Shown here: positions 35,695-44,604 of the stretch, one piece after another
Layout of the letters: the number at the start of each line of letters is the position of its first letter
Numbering within the stretch: the stretch's first letter is position 1
NCBI GenBank assembly: GCA_017621735.1
Contig: JAGASM010000014.1
Coordinates: forward strand, 1 to 64,000
Direction: 5' to 3'
DNA from: Clostridia bacterium
GTDB taxonomy: Bacteria; Bacillota; Clostridia; Christensenellales; Borkfalkiaceae
Length of the DNA stretch: 64,000 nucleotides
Position numbers and translations under genes: made by a program
Notes under the pieces: model-generated
What the model was told of the DNA's origin: nothing
What the model saw: the letters and a program-made list of their open reading frames with translations, nothing else
The model's database searches: none

Positions 35695-37500
35695 ATGCGT
35701 AATCAAATTTTGGAACCGTTAAAATTTTATGATACGACGGCGAAAATAGAAAACGAACGGATTGCGCAGGAATATTTTGACCGACTATTAAGAGAGTCGA
35801 AGGTAGACGTTGCGGCAAATCAAAAGACGTCGAACGAATACCGAAAGCAGCAAGCGATTGCCGACGGGGTATATCAAAAATTAAAAAAGTTAAAAGGGGT
35901 ACGCAACTTTTTAATCTTTTTGACCGTTGCGGGAATTCTTATGCTTTTGCTTGCGCTCAATCTTGCAAGCGGGGTAACGAAGATCGTACTTCCTTGCGTC
36001 GGCGGAGGAATGGCGCTCGTCAGTTTGCTCGTTATTTTTTTGAAACTGCGAAAACCGATCAAAGAATCGCAGGAAAAGTTTAACGTAGAGCAAGGGAAAG
36101 CGGATGAGTTGTTGGCGATCGCGCAGGGGCAAACGGCTCCTTTGAATGCGCTTTTTACCGAACGGGACGTCTTTCAAGTGATGGAACAAACACTCCCCGG
36201 AATGATCCGTTTCGAGGCGGACCTCACGACGGATCTTTTGAAAGATCTTTGCGAAAATTACGATTTTTCCGCAAGCAATCTCATCGACCGTTCGTTTATC
36301 GATACCGTTTCGGGCAGGTTGTTTGAAAATCCGTTTTGTTTTTTCCGCTACGTCGATCATTTTATGGGAACGAAAGTTTACCAAGGTTCTTTGGTGATTA
36401 CGTATACCGTAACGGTGCGCGATAGCAACGGAAGATCGCATTTGCAAACGAGAACGCAAACGCTCGTAGCCACTCTTTCCAAACCGTACCCTTATTATAA
36501 TTGCGAAACGTCCCTTGTCTACGGGCATCAATGTGCGCCCGATTTGCACTTTTCCCGCTCGGCGACGGACGTGGAAGAACTTACCGACCGTCAGGTTGAG
36601 CGCAGGGTGCGCAGAGGGGAAAGGAAACTGCGTAAAAAGGCGGAGCGCGCGTTAGAAGAGGGCGGACAGTTTACGGAAATGACGAATAGCGCGTTCGACG
36701 TGCTCTTTCATGCGATCGACCGCGACCACGAAGTGCAATTCCGCGTCATGTTTTCTCCGCTCGCGCAAAACAATATGCTCGATTTGCTCCGTTCGCCCAT
36801 CGGCTATGGGGACGATTTTCACTTTTTCAAAAAAGGTCGGTACAACGTTATCGTCAGCGAACACGCACAACGGTGGTCGATGTTTCCCTCGCCCAAATAC
36901 TACGCCTCATACGACGTGGAACTTGTCAAGAAGAATTTTGTTGATTTCAATCGGGAATACTTTAAGTCGGTGTACTTTGATTTGGCGCCGTTGCTTTCCA
37001 TTCCGGAATATCACCAAGAGCCGAGTGAAACGTTCAAACCGTACAAGAAAAGCGGGGCAAATTACACCTATTACGAACATGAAGTCGTGGCGAATGCCAT
37101 CGGTACGAATGTATTTGCGCCTGCGGGCACGGCGACGGAAGTTATCTTAAAAACGCAATTTATCCGTGCGGAAGGGGATTCGGACTGCGTTGCGGTTACG
37201 GCACATTCGTTTCGGGCGGAAGAGCGGCTCGACTTCGTTTCGATGTTCGGTGCGGACGGGAGAATGCACGCCGTCCCCGTTCCTTGGATCGAATACATAC
37301 CGATTCAAAAAACGACGGTGATCGCCGTCAAAAAAATCGGATGCGTCAACAATTTATTCCACGAGCGGGTTGCGCGCGAGGGGCTTGCGTCGCGTTTGAA
37401 CAGTTCACCAAACGCATACGTACACGGTTTGTTTGCAAAAGTCGTCTTTGAAAACGAGTTTTCCGCTCTTTCAAAGGCGCTGGATAAAATTAAAACTTGA
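35695..37500 (+). CDS. Membrane protein of unknown function, MAG1210-like, paired with LemA
   Basis: 601 residues. A charged, probably coiled-coil N terminus (1-75) is followed by two transmembrane helices (about 75-96 and 100-122), a second charged helix (to 155) and a large soluble domain (about 165-600). I see no catalytic motif. The arrangement and pairing with LemA resemble the MAG1210-family proteins of mycoplasmas; this is recalled from memory and should be checked by search. The lemA gene follows after 27 nt under the same promoter, so the two products probably form one membrane assembly. A GC-poor leader with a strong promoter precedes it. Confidence 0.65.
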   Translation: MRNQILEPLKFYDTTAKIENERIAQEYFDRLLRESKVDVAANQKTSNEYRKQQAIADGVYQKLKKLKGVRNFLIFLTVAGILMLLLALNLASGVTKIVLPCVGGGMALVSLLVIFLKLRKPIKESQEKFNVEQGKADELLAIAQGQTAPLNALFTERDVFQVMEQTLPGMIRFEADLTTDLLKDLCENYDFSASNLIDRSFIDTVSGRLFENPFCFFRYVDHFMGTKVYQGSLVITYTVTVRDSNGRSHLQTRTQTLVATLSKPYPYYNCETSLVYGHQCAPDLHFSRSATDVEELTDRQVERRVRRGERKLRKKAERALEEGGQFTEMTNSAFDVLFHAIDRDHEVQFRVMFSPLAQNNMLDLLRSPIGYGDDFHFFKKGRYNVIVSEHAQRWSMFPSPKYYASYDVELVKKNFVDFNREYFKSVYFDLAPLLSIPEYHQEPSETFKPYKKSGANYTYYEHEVVANAIGTNVFAPAGTATEVILKTQFIRAEGDSDCVAVTAHSFRAEERLDFVSMFGADGRMHAVPVPWIEYIPIQKTTVIAVKKIGCVNNLFHERVAREGLASRLNSSPNAYVHGLFAKVVFENEFSALSKALDKIKT

Positions 37501-37527
37501 TGAAAAAAATTTGAAAGGAGATATATT

Positions 37528-38190
37528 ATGTCTGTACAACTTGATGAAAGCAACGTAAGCGAAAAGGGCAACGACGTCAACGTCATTCAACAAAAAGTTC
37601 CCGCAAAAGTCGGGTTCGGCTCGAAAATTTTCGAGTTCTTTTTGTGGTTTCCTTTGATTATCCCCGGATTGATCTTTATTTTTAAGAAGATCAAAGCGGA
37701 TAACTATTTCCAACAGTTGCAACAAAAAATCCAAAAGAACGCTTCGCAAATCGATAACTACATGGAACAACGCGTCATGATTTTGCAAAACTGCGCGAAA
37801 CTCCTCGATAAAGCGATTGATTTGGACAAGACCACCTTTGAAAACATCGCAAAATACAGAAGCGGCAGTTTTGATCAAAAGGAATTAGAACGCAGCGGAA
37901 TGGCGAGCCAAATCGAAGATATGTCGCGAAACATCAACGTTGCGCTTGAAAATTATCCCGACTTAAAGGCGCACAGCACGATTGCCGACGCAATGCGCCA
38001 AAACTATCAGTTGCAACTTGAAATCACGGCGGCGCGCGAATTGTACAACGATACCGTTTCCGAGTGGAACAGATCGCTCTTCATGTGGCCGACCAAGCAA
38101 ATCGTTGCGGCAAAGAACGGATTTACGACGCGCATCCCGTTCTCCATTTCTTCGGAAATGAAAGAAAAAGCGCGCTCGGTATTCTTTTAA
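37528..38190 (+). CDS. lemA: LemA family protein
   Basis: 220 residues. AAAGGAG precedes the ATG. A cytoplasmic N terminus (1-30), one transmembrane helix (about 33-53) and a helical bundle (60-200) agree with LemA. The family signature ENYPDLKAHSTI near 148 and ARELYNDTVSEWN near 175 is clear. LemA proteins are widespread; their role is not well defined, but they often act beside membrane proteases or phosphatases. Here the partner is the MAG1210-like protein just upstream rather than HtpX or a TPM-domain protein. A bidirectional terminator follows. Confidence 0.9.
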   Translation: MSVQLDESNVSEKGNDVNVIQQKVPAKVGFGSKIFEFFLWFPLIIPGLIFIFKKIKADNYFQQLQQKIQKNASQIDNYMEQRVMILQNCAKLLDKAIDLDKTTFENIAKYRSGSFDQKELERSGMASQIEDMSRNINVALENYPDLKAHSTIADAMRQNYQLQLEITAARELYNDTVSEWNRSLFMWPTKQIVAAKNGFTTRIPFSISSEMKEKARSVFF

Positions 38191-38202
38191 TTGAGTTAAT
38201 AA

Positions 38203-38231
38203 AAAACGCACTCTTTTAAGAGTGCGTTTTT
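38203..38231. terminator. Bidirectional terminator between lemA and the aldo/keto reductase gene
   Basis: AAAACGCACTCTT and AAGAGTGCGTTTT form a 13-bp perfect stem with loop TT. A run on one side and T run on the other let it serve both convergent genes. Confidence 0.9.
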
Positions 38232-38233
38232 CT

Positions 38234-39208
38234 TTATCCGATTCGTCTTACAAACGGGTGGTAGTCTAAAATTTTATCAATTTTATCCACGACGTCGGCG
38301 CCGAGTTTCACGTCAGATGCGCGGACGTTCGATCGAAGTTGCTCCGGTTTGCTTGCGCCCGTGATGACGGAGGAAATTTCTTTCTTGCGTAAAATCCACG
38401 AAAGCGCTAAAACGGAAAGCGGAACGTCAAGTTCGTTTGCAATTTGCAACAGTTGTTCGACTTTATCGAGGTTTTCTTCCGTGAGAAGGCGGTTGATTTG
38501 CTTGTCCGCTTGCCAAGTGGCGCGCGAGCCGTCGGGAATCGGACAGCCTTTGCGGTACTTTCCCGTCAAAAGTCCCTGTGCAAGAGGGGAGAAAGGGGTG
38601 ATTCCGATTCCGTTTTCGCTGCAAATTTGCATAATCTCGTCTTCAATGTAGCGGTCGAGCATATGATACTGCGGCTGGATGACGCTCATCGGGCGAAGAT
38701 GCAGGCGCTCGATTGCGGAAAGCGCCTTTGTAATTTGCACGGGCGACCATTCGGAAACGCCGTAATAGAGGATTTTTCCTTGTTGAACGAGGTCGGAAAG
38801 CACTTGCATCGTTTCTTCCACGGGCGTCGTCGGATCGAAACGGTGGCAAAAATATAAGTCGACGTAGTCGAGTTTCAAATTTTTCAACGAGCGGTCGAGT
38901 TGTTCGATGATGTGTTTACGGGAAAGCCCCCAATCGTTTGCGCCCCGTCCCATCGGGAAAAATACTTTCGTCGATACGACGTATTCGTTGCGCGAGTGTT
39001 CGCCGAGCGCGCGTCCCAAAAAGCGTTCCGCCTCACCGCCCGAATAGGCGTCCGCGCAGTCGAAAAAGTTTACGCCACAGTCAAACGCTGCGTCTACCGT
39101 TTGTTTTGCGAGCGCTTGCGCGTCCGTACCCGCAAGGTTGGTTACCCAACTGCCGAGCGCTACTTCGCTTACTTTTAATCCCCATTTTCCAAGATTTCGA
39201 TAGTTCAT
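38234..39208 (-). CDS. Aldo/keto reductase (YghZ/Kv-beta-like)
   Basis: 324 residues from the second of two adjacent ATGs; AAAGGAGG is 7 nt upstream of it and 4 nt from the first. The catalytic tetrad of the superfamily is visible: Asp in FFDCADAYSGGE near 52 with Tyr at 57, Lys in VSTKVF near 85, and His in FCHRFD near 125. NADPH-site sequences SEWSP and TGASKPEQLRSN match the potassium-channel beta-subunit-like branch. It reduces aldehydes or ketones in the cytoplasm; the physiological substrate is unknown. It stands alone between two terminators, downstream of the antiporter gene. Confidence 0.9.
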   Translation of the reverse strand: MNYRNLGKWGLKVSEVALGSWVTNLAGTDAQALAKQTVDAAFDCGVNFFDCADAYSGGEAERFLGRALGEHSRNEYVVSTKVFFPMGRGANDWGLSRKHIIEQLDRSLKNLKLDYVDLYFCHRFDPTTPVEETMQVLSDLVQQGKILYYGVSEWSPVQITKALSAIERLHLRPMSVIQPQYHMLDRYIEDEIMQICSENGIGITPFSPLAQGLLTGKYRKGCPIPDGSRATWQADKQINRLLTEENLDKVEQLLQIANELDVPLSVLALSWILRKKEISSVITGASKPEQLRSNVRASDVKLGADVVDKIDKILDYHPFVRRIG

Positions 39209-39251
39209 CATACATCCTCCTTTCATCTATTCTACTATATCATATTCGCAT

Positions 39252-39290
39252 AAAAAAAGCAAACGGAAATAAAAATCTCCGTTTGCTTTT
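39252..39290 (-). terminator. Terminator of the antiporter gene
   Basis: AAAAGCAAACGGA and TCCGTTTGCTTTT (39255-39267 and 39278-39290) form a 13-bp stem. On the minus strand it is followed by further Ts. It lies upstream of the aldo/keto reductase start, so that gene needs its own promoter in the short gap; none is obvious. Confidence 0.8.
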
Positions 39291-39303
39291 GAAATATTTG
39301 AAA

Positions 39304-40710
39304 TTATTCCTTTTCGACAGGATCGTCGTTCTCGGGTTCCGCGATTGCAATTTCACTTTCAAGAACTGCATTCTCATCCGCAACTGCTCCTTCTGCAAGG
39401 GCGGGAGCGGGTTCCGTCTTCTCCTTTGCGTAGAGCAATTTAAGGAAGATGGGGGTAAGGATAGAGGAAACCAAAATGAGGAGAACGGTCATGATCATGA
39501 TTTCTTCGGGAAGTCCTGCGCTCATAGCGGTTGCCGTAACGATAAGGGCAACTTCTCCGCGCGCCATCATGCCGACGCCTGCGATTCCGCTTTGACGTAA
39601 GTCGTACTTAAACGCCTTTGCAACTACGCCGCAACCGACTACCTTTCCGATCAAGCCCATCAATACTGCGAGAATTGCAAAGACAAAGAGCATGCCCGAA
39701 AGTCCCGTAAATTTGATCGAACTGATCCCGATGTTTGCAAAGAACACGGGAGCGAACATCGTATACGTGTTGACTTCGAGTTTCTTATCCGTATATACGC
39801 TCGCACGGTGTGCCGTGGAGAGAATGATACCCGCAAGGAATGCGCCCGTAATGTCCGCAACGCCGAAAATTTCTTCCGCCGCCCAAGAGTATACAAAGCA
39901 TACGACGAGGGAGAAGATAGGAAGACGGTGCGTTTCAGGCCATTTCTTTTCCAACCATTGGAAGAGTTTGGATACGCCGAACCCAAGTCCGATTGCAACG
40001 ATGAAGAACGCGACGATCATAATAATCGTGCCGTAAGGGGTTGCTTTGAATGCCGCAAATCCCGTGAGCGTTTCGCTTGCCGTGCCCGCTTTTGCAATTC
40101 CCGTAACGACGGAAAGGACGACGATGCCGATGATATCGTCGATGATAGCCGCCGAAACGATGGTCGTGCCGAGTTTGGTGCTGATTTTACCGAGTTCCTT
40201 CAAGACGGAAACGGTGATCGCGACGGAAGTAGCCGTCAAAATCGCGCCGACGAAAATGCAGTTGTAGATGTTGTCTAATCCGGGAACAACGCCGCGGAAG
40301 GGAAGGCAGATTAAAATGCCGAGTCCCATCGGGACCGCTACGCCCGCGCAAGCGATTAAGGTTGCCGCGAGCCCCGTATTTTTAAGTTCTTTTAAGTCCG
40401 TTTCAAGACCGGTAGAGAACATCAAAAGGAGTACGCCGATCTTGGAGAAGATCGCAAGCCCGTCCGTTCCGTGGGAGAATCCTTCGCCTTCCAAAACAAA
40501 GAGCGGGGTATAGGCGTCGCTTTCAAAGCCGAGAAGGGAGAAGCCGAGGAAATCGCCAAAGATGGCGGGACCGACTAAAATTCCGGCGATGATGTAGCCG
40601 AGTACTTGAGGGAGTCCGAGTCGACGGAACAAAAGACCGAGGACTTTGGTGGATAACAAGATGATTGCGAGAACTACGGCAAAACCGAGTCCGCTGTGTA
40701 CTTCAAACAC
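39304..40710 (-). CDS. Cation:proton antiporter, CPA2 family (KefB/NapA-type)
   Basis: 468 residues. GTG start, with CGGAGG 7 nt upstream on the minus strand. About twelve to thirteen transmembrane helices are seen. The family motifs include LPQVLGYIIAGILVGP near 32, LLLMFSTGLETDLKEL near 95, TATSVAITVSVLKELG near 158 and an IDDIIGIVVLS segment near 190, where the two adjacent aspartates are typical of electrogenic exchangers. The soluble C terminus is only a short acidic tail, without the RCK/TrkA-N domain of KefB. It probably exchanges sodium or potassium for protons across the membrane. Confidence 0.9.
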   Translation of the reverse strand: MFEVHSGLGFAVVLAIILLSTKVLGLLFRRLGLPQVLGYIIAGILVGPAIFGDFLGFSLLGFESDAYTPLFVLEGEGFSHGTDGLAIFSKIGVLLLMFSTGLETDLKELKNTGLAATLIACAGVAVPMGLGILICLPFRGVVPGLDNIYNCIFVGAILTATSVAITVSVLKELGKISTKLGTTIVSAAIIDDIIGIVVLSVVTGIAKAGTASETLTGFAAFKATPYGTIIMIVAFFIVAIGLGFGVSKLFQWLEKKWPETHRLPIFSLVVCFVYSWAAEEIFGVADITGAFLAGIILSTAHRASVYTDKKLEVNTYTMFAPVFFANIGISSIKFTGLSGMLFVFAILAVLMGLIGKVVGCGVVAKAFKYDLRQSGIAGVGMMARGEVALIVTATAMSAGLPEEIMIMTVLLILVSSILTPIFLKLLYAKEKTEPAPALAEGAVADENAVLESEIAIAEPENDDPVEKE

Positions 40711-40763
40711 AATAAGCCTCCGTAAAAATAAAGTTATTGTTTGGTCATTTAGACGCTTTAACT

Positions 40764-40792
40764 ATTATATACTTAACAAAAAATAAAAGCAA
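40764..40792 (-). promoter_or_regulatory. Promoter of the antiporter gene
   Basis: On the minus strand TTGCTT (40792-40787) and TATAAT (40769-40764) are 17 nt apart, 53 nt before the GTG. Confidence 0.75.
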
Positions 40793-40866
40793 GTAAATAA
40801 CGCCGAAAAGAGAGGATTTAACACAAAGAAAATTGCTTGAAATCACGGCGGTTTTTAGTCAAACGC

Positions 40867-40895
40867 TTGTATTTTCATAGAAATCGTGTTATAAT
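40867..40895 (+). promoter_or_regulatory. Leaderless promoter of the mrnC operon
   Basis: TTGTAT (40867-40872) and TATAAT (40890-40895) are 17 nt apart. The ATG of mrnC begins 7 nt after the -10 box, at the expected transcription start. Confidence 0.8.
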
Positions 40896-40902
40896 TAAAC
40901 TG

Positions 40903-41307
40903 ATGGTTTCTATATTCGAACCGATTGACTGTAATCGGGCAAAACAAATGAATCCCGTCGTTCTTGCGTTTGTCGGGGACGCGTGCTACACCCTTTACGT
41001 AAGGCAGAAACTTGCGCTTTCTTCGGGGTGTAAAACGGGGGAATTAAACGCGCAGGCGTCGGCCGTCGTTTCCGCGCACGGACAAAGCGAGGTGCTTGAA
41101 CGGATTCTTCCTCTTTTGACGGAGGAAGAGGAGGAAATTTACCGCCGCGGACGCAATGCGAAAAAACCGACGAAAAGCAAAAATGCGTCGTGTGCGGAAT
41201 ATTCCCGTTCCACGGGGTTTGAGGCGGTTGTCGGTTATTTATATTTGACGGGGCAGTTTGCGCGCATCGAGCAACTGTTTTTCCCGCAAGAAGGAGAAAG
41301 GGAATGA
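40903..41307 (+). CDS. mrnC: Mini-ribonuclease III
   Basis: 134 residues. An RNase III-like domain without a double-stranded-RNA-binding domain. NPVVLAFVGDACYTLYVR near 16-33 carries the catalytic Asp, and FEAVVGYLYLTG near 110 the second acidic site. It matures the ends of 23S rRNA in Bacillota. No Shine-Dalgarno sequence lies before ATG 40903, while the -10 box is 7 nt away, so the operon mRNA is probably leaderless. The downstream Met before NPVV has no ribosome site either. It overlaps rlmB by 4 bp, the order seen in Bacillus. Confidence 0.92.
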   Translation: MVSIFEPIDCNRAKQMNPVVLAFVGDACYTLYVRQKLALSSGCKTGELNAQASAVVSAHGQSEVLERILPLLTEEEEEIYRRGRNAKKPTKSKNASCAEYSRSTGFEAVVGYLYLTGQFARIEQLFFPQEGERE

Positions 41308-42011
41308 AAGCGGAAGGGCGCAATGCCGTTTTAGAATTATTAAAAACGGACAAAACGATTGATAAAATTTTACTGCAAAAGGACGCGCAAGGCGTACTTG
41401 GCAAAATTTTTGCGGAAGCGCGCAAAAAGAACGTCCGCGTGCAGTTTGTCGATAAAATGGTTTTGGATAAAGAAAGTCCGACCAAGCGCCATCAAGGCGT
41501 CATTGCCTTTACGACTGATTTCCGTTATTCCGACTTATACGAAATGACGGGGAAGGAAGAAAGTTTGATCGTTCTTTGCGACGGGATCGAGGACGTGCAC
41601 AATTTAGGCAGTATTTTGCGCGTTAGCGAATGCGCGGGGGCGGACGGGGTTGTAATTCCAAATGCAAAAGGCGCGTCCGTAACGGAAGCCGTCATTCGTA
41701 TCTCCGCGGGTGCAGCGGAGCATATCAAAGTCGCAAAGGTCCCGTCCATCAATCACGCCATAGAAGAATTGCAAAAACTCGGTTACTGGGTTTATGCGTT
41801 GGAAGCGGGCGGAGAAAGTATTTATCAAAACCGCTTGACGGGAAAGGTTGCGCTTGTCGTCGGCGGGGAAGATAGCGGAGTCAAACGGCTCACGCGGGAA
41901 AAGTGCGACAAGGTTTTATCCCTTCCGTTATTTGGAAAGGTCAATTCGCTCAATGCGTCCGTAGCGCTCGGCATTGCCGTTTACGAGGTGGTTCGTGCAA
42001 GAACAGTTTGA
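41304..42011 (+). CDS. rlmB: 23S rRNA 2'-O-ribose methyltransferase, TrmH/SpoU family (RlmB)
   Basis: 235 residues, full length. The start overlaps the mrnC stop (ATGA), with AAGGAG upstream. An N-terminal substrate-binding domain (1-75, with EGRNAVLELL at the start) is followed by the SPOUT knot domain. Its motifs are DGIEDVHNLGSILRVSE near 95 (motif 1, with the catalytic Arg), VVGGEDSG near 185 (motif 2) and LFGKVNSLNASVALGIAVYE near 208 (motif 3). It methylates a guanosine of 23S rRNA (G2251 in E. coli). It is co-transcribed with mrnC and overlaps sigH by 17 bp. The yacP gene that stands between rlmB and sigH in Bacillus is absent. Confidence 0.93.
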   Translation: MKAEGRNAVLELLKTDKTIDKILLQKDAQGVLGKIFAEARKKNVRVQFVDKMVLDKESPTKRHQGVIAFTTDFRYSDLYEMTGKEESLIVLCDGIEDVHNLGSILRVSECAGADGVVIPNAKGASVTEAVIRISAGAAEHIKVAKVPSINHAIEELQKLGYWVYALEAGGESIYQNRLTGKVALVVGGEDSGVKRLTREKCDKVLSLPLFGKVNSLNASVALGIAVYEVVRARTV

Positions 42012-42585
42012 ACGGGACGAGGCGCTCGTCCTTCGCGCAAAATCGGGGGACGCGTTGGCAACGGAAACGCTCCTTAACCGATATAAAAATTTCGTGCGGG
42101 CGCGTGCACGCGGATTTTTCCTTGTGGACGGAGAGCCTGACGATTTGTTGCAAGAGGGAATGATCGGCGTTTATTCCGCTATTTTAGACTACCGCGCGGA
42201 TGCGGGAATGAGTTTTAAGAGTTTTGTTTACCTTTGCGTATCGCGCAAAATTTTCGACGCGGTCAAGCGGTCGTGCAAAAAGGGCGACTTGTATGACGGC
42301 GGAGTGTTTGTCGATCCAGATTTTGCCTTTGCGTCCGAAGAACTTTCTCCCGAAGAATGGCTTATCTCAACGGAGTCGCAAACGGAATTTTGGGGAAAGA
42401 TGGCAAAGGTCCTGTCCGATTTTGAATTCCGCATCGTTTCGATGTACTTAAAGGGGATGAGTTATGCGGAAATCAGCGAAGGGACGGGAAAACCGATCAA
42501 GAGCATTGATAATGCAATTCAACGGAGCAAACGCAAATTAAAAGAGTCGTTTGTTCGCAATTATACCGATAAAAGGAGGGAATAA
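41995..42585 (+). CDS. sigH: RNA polymerase sigma factor SigH (sigma-70 family, transition-state type)
   Basis: 196 residues from GTG 41995, with GAGGTGG about 4 nt upstream, both inside the end of rlmB. Region 2 (about 25-95) has DLLQEGMIGVYSAI and SFKSFVYLCVSRKI; region 4 (about 135-190) has MSYAEISEGTGKPIKSIDNAIQRSKRK. Both match sigma-H of Bacillus and Clostridia, which drives competence or early sporulation genes. The neighbouring order mrnC-rlmB-sigH supports orthology. One sigma-H gene does not prove that this organism sporulates. The stop overlaps the dnaX start by one base (TAATG). Confidence 0.9.
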   Translation: MQEQFERDEALVLRAKSGDALATETLLNRYKNFVRARARGFFLVDGEPDDLLQEGMIGVYSAILDYRADAGMSFKSFVYLCVSRKIFDAVKRSCKKGDLYDGGVFVDPDFAFASEELSPEEWLISTESQTEFWGKMAKVLSDFEFRIVSMYLKGMSYAEISEGTGKPIKSIDNAIQRSKRKLKESFVRNYTDKRRE

Positions 42586-44252
42586 TGGCACATTTATCCC
42601 TTTATCGCGCATTCCGTCCCGCGACGTTCGATGAAATCGTCCGTCAAGAGCACGTTGTGCGCATCTTAAAAAATCAAATTTCTCAAGATGCCGTCGGGCA
42701 CGCATATTTATTTTGCGGACCGCGCGGAACGGGCAAGACGAGCGTCGCCCGTATTTTTGCGCGTGCGATCAACTGTAAAAACCCGAAAAACGGTTCTCCC
42801 TGCGGCGTATGCGAAACGTGTAAGGCGCTTGACGGCGGAAGTTTAGACGTAACGGAAATCGACGCGGCGTCTAATAACGGCGTCAACGAAATGCGCGATT
42901 TGCGCGAAAAAGTGCAATATCCGCCCGTTACGGGAGCGTATAAAGTGTATATCATCGACGAGGTGCACATGCTCACCGACAGCGCGTTCAACGCCCTTTT
43001 GAAGACGTTGGAAGAGCCGCCTCGCCATGCAATTTTTATTCTCGCAACGACGGAACCGCAAAAAATCCCCGCGACCATTCTTTCCCGCTGTATGCGTCTT
43101 GATTTCAAACTCATTCCGCAAACGGATTTGGAAGGGCATTTGAAGGGGATCTTAAAAGAGATCGGCAAACAATACGAAGATTCCGCCGTATCCGCAATCG
43201 CGCGGGCGGGGGCGGGGAGCGACCGCGATATGCTCTCCATTGCCGAAATGTGCCTTGCTTACTCGGATACGCTGACGTACGAAGGGGTAACCGCCGTGCT
43301 TGGCGGTGCGGATTTTATGCAAATGAGCGAACTTTGCGAGCGCATCCTCACGGGACGTCAGTCCGAGGCGCTCTCTTGCGTCGAAAAAATTCTTTCGGAA
43401 GGAAAATCGGTCGGCGTCCTCATGCGGGATACGTTGCAATTCCTCAATCATATTTCCATTGCAAAGACGTGTCGTAACGCGGAAGAACTTCTTTGCTTAC
43501 CCAAAGAGATGTTTGAACGGGTATCCGCCATTGCGCAAACGGTCGATCCCCGCGCCATTCTTCGCGCGTCCGACGTATTTACCAAGACGGAAATGGATTT
43601 ACGGTTTGTTTCTTCGCCGAGAATTTGCTTTGAAACGGCGGTCGTAAAGGCGTCGATGCCCGCCGCCGACTATGATATCGAGGCGTTGATGCAACGCATT
43701 TCCGCGCTGGAAAAGCGGCTTGAAAATGCAGGCGGAATGATTCCTTCCGCGCAAACCGTACCTACGGTCGATTTGGAAGTTTTACCTAAAAAAACGCAAA
43801 CGGTAGAGGAAAATTACGACTTTCCGACGGAAGAGCCTATATTTGACGAACCGTATCTTCCCGTTCCTACCAAGGTAGAAGAGCCGATTGCGCCGCCGCC
43901 CGTCGTTCAGCAAACGACGGTGCCTTCGACCGTTTCGTCAGACGCGCAGGAAACGTTCGGGCGGTTTATGCGCACCCTCCGAAAGACGCACCGAAACGGA
44001 GTATTGTTTACCATGTGCGCCGATTTGGAAGCGGCGTTCGAGAGCGGCGCGCTTGTATTGACGACGGAGAGTGAAACGGTTTACCGCGCACTTAACAGAG
44101 AAGACAATCAAGCGATTATGCGCGACGTTTTCGCCTCAATCGGCGTTTTAGACTATCGCGTCTGCATCAAAGGGAGAAAGGTGCAAAACGACCGTTCGGC
44201 GATTGAAGCGTTAAAGCGGGATTTTTCCGATTATCCGATTGAATTAAAATAA
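42585..44252 (+). CDS. dnaX: DNA polymerase III subunits gamma/tau
   Basis: 555 residues. AAAGGAGG precedes the ATG, which overlaps the sigH stop. AAA+ clamp-loader ATPase: Walker A GPRGTGKTS near 43, zinc-binding Cys cluster PCGVCETC near 66-72, Walker B IIDEVHML near 122, sensor 1 LATTEPQKIP near 153 and the SRC finger near 170. A helical domain (about 240-370) and a Pro/Val-rich linker (380-450) lead to a C-terminal domain (about 455-555). It loads the sliding clamp at the fork. Direct coupling to sigH is unusual; the ybaB-recR genes downstream are the normal partners. Confidence 0.95.
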   Translation: MAHLSLYRAFRPATFDEIVRQEHVVRILKNQISQDAVGHAYLFCGPRGTGKTSVARIFARAINCKNPKNGSPCGVCETCKALDGGSLDVTEIDAASNNGVNEMRDLREKVQYPPVTGAYKVYIIDEVHMLTDSAFNALLKTLEEPPRHAIFILATTEPQKIPATILSRCMRLDFKLIPQTDLEGHLKGILKEIGKQYEDSAVSAIARAGAGSDRDMLSIAEMCLAYSDTLTYEGVTAVLGGADFMQMSELCERILTGRQSEALSCVEKILSEGKSVGVLMRDTLQFLNHISIAKTCRNAEELLCLPKEMFERVSAIAQTVDPRAILRASDVFTKTEMDLRFVSSPRICFETAVVKASMPAADYDIEALMQRISALEKRLENAGGMIPSAQTVPTVDLEVLPKKTQTVEENYDFPTEEPIFDEPYLPVPTKVEEPIAPPPVVQQTTVPSTVSSDAQETFGRFMRTLRKTHRNGVLFTMCADLEAAFESGALVLTTESETVYRALNREDNQAIMRDVFASIGVLDYRVCIKGRKVQNDRSAIEALKRDFSDYPIELK

Positions 44253-44262
44253 GGAGTAAGTT

Positions 44263-44604
44263 ATGGCAGGATATAATAAAGGCGGTATGGGTGGCGCAGG
44301 AATGCAAAACCTCATGAAACAAGCGCAAAAGATGCAAGAAGAAATGCAAGAAAAAGAGCGTCTTTTGGACGAATGGGAAATCGTCGGTACGGCGGGCGGT
44401 GAAGCGGTCGTCGTTTATATGAATGCAAAAAAGGTCATCGACGGAATTGAAATCGACAAGTCGGTCATCGATCCCGACGATGAAGAAATGCTTGAAGACT
44501 TGATTATGGCGGCAATTTTGGACGGCTATAAAAAGGCGGACGCGGTGTACGAAGAGCACATGGGTAAATTCGGCATGGCGGGCGGCATGGGAGGACTTTT
44601 GTAA
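44263..44604 (+). CDS. ybaB: YbaB/EbfC family nucleoid-associated protein
   Basis: 113 residues, the usual length. AAGGAG precedes the ATG. A Gly/Met-rich start (GGMGGAGMQNLMKQAQKMQEEMQE) leads into the long helix of the YbaB dimer. The central strand region VGTAGGEAVVVYMNAKKVIDGIEID and DLIMAAILDGYKKAD match the family. YbaB dimers bind DNA as a nucleoid protein. The position between dnaX and recR is conserved across Bacteria. The unusual Gly/Met-rich termini at both ends (GMAGGMGGLL) may be disordered. Confidence 0.92.
   Translation: MAGYNKGGMGGAGMQNLMKQAQKMQEEMQEKERLLDEWEIVGTAGGEAVVVYMNAKKVIDGIEIDKSVIDPDDEEMLEDLIMAAILDGYKKADAVYEEHMGKFGMAGGMGGLL

Noticed and set aside
41995-42585. Reading the SigH gene as proof of sporulation
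   Set aside because: SigH also serves in non-sporulating Bacillota, and no spo gene is present in the window.
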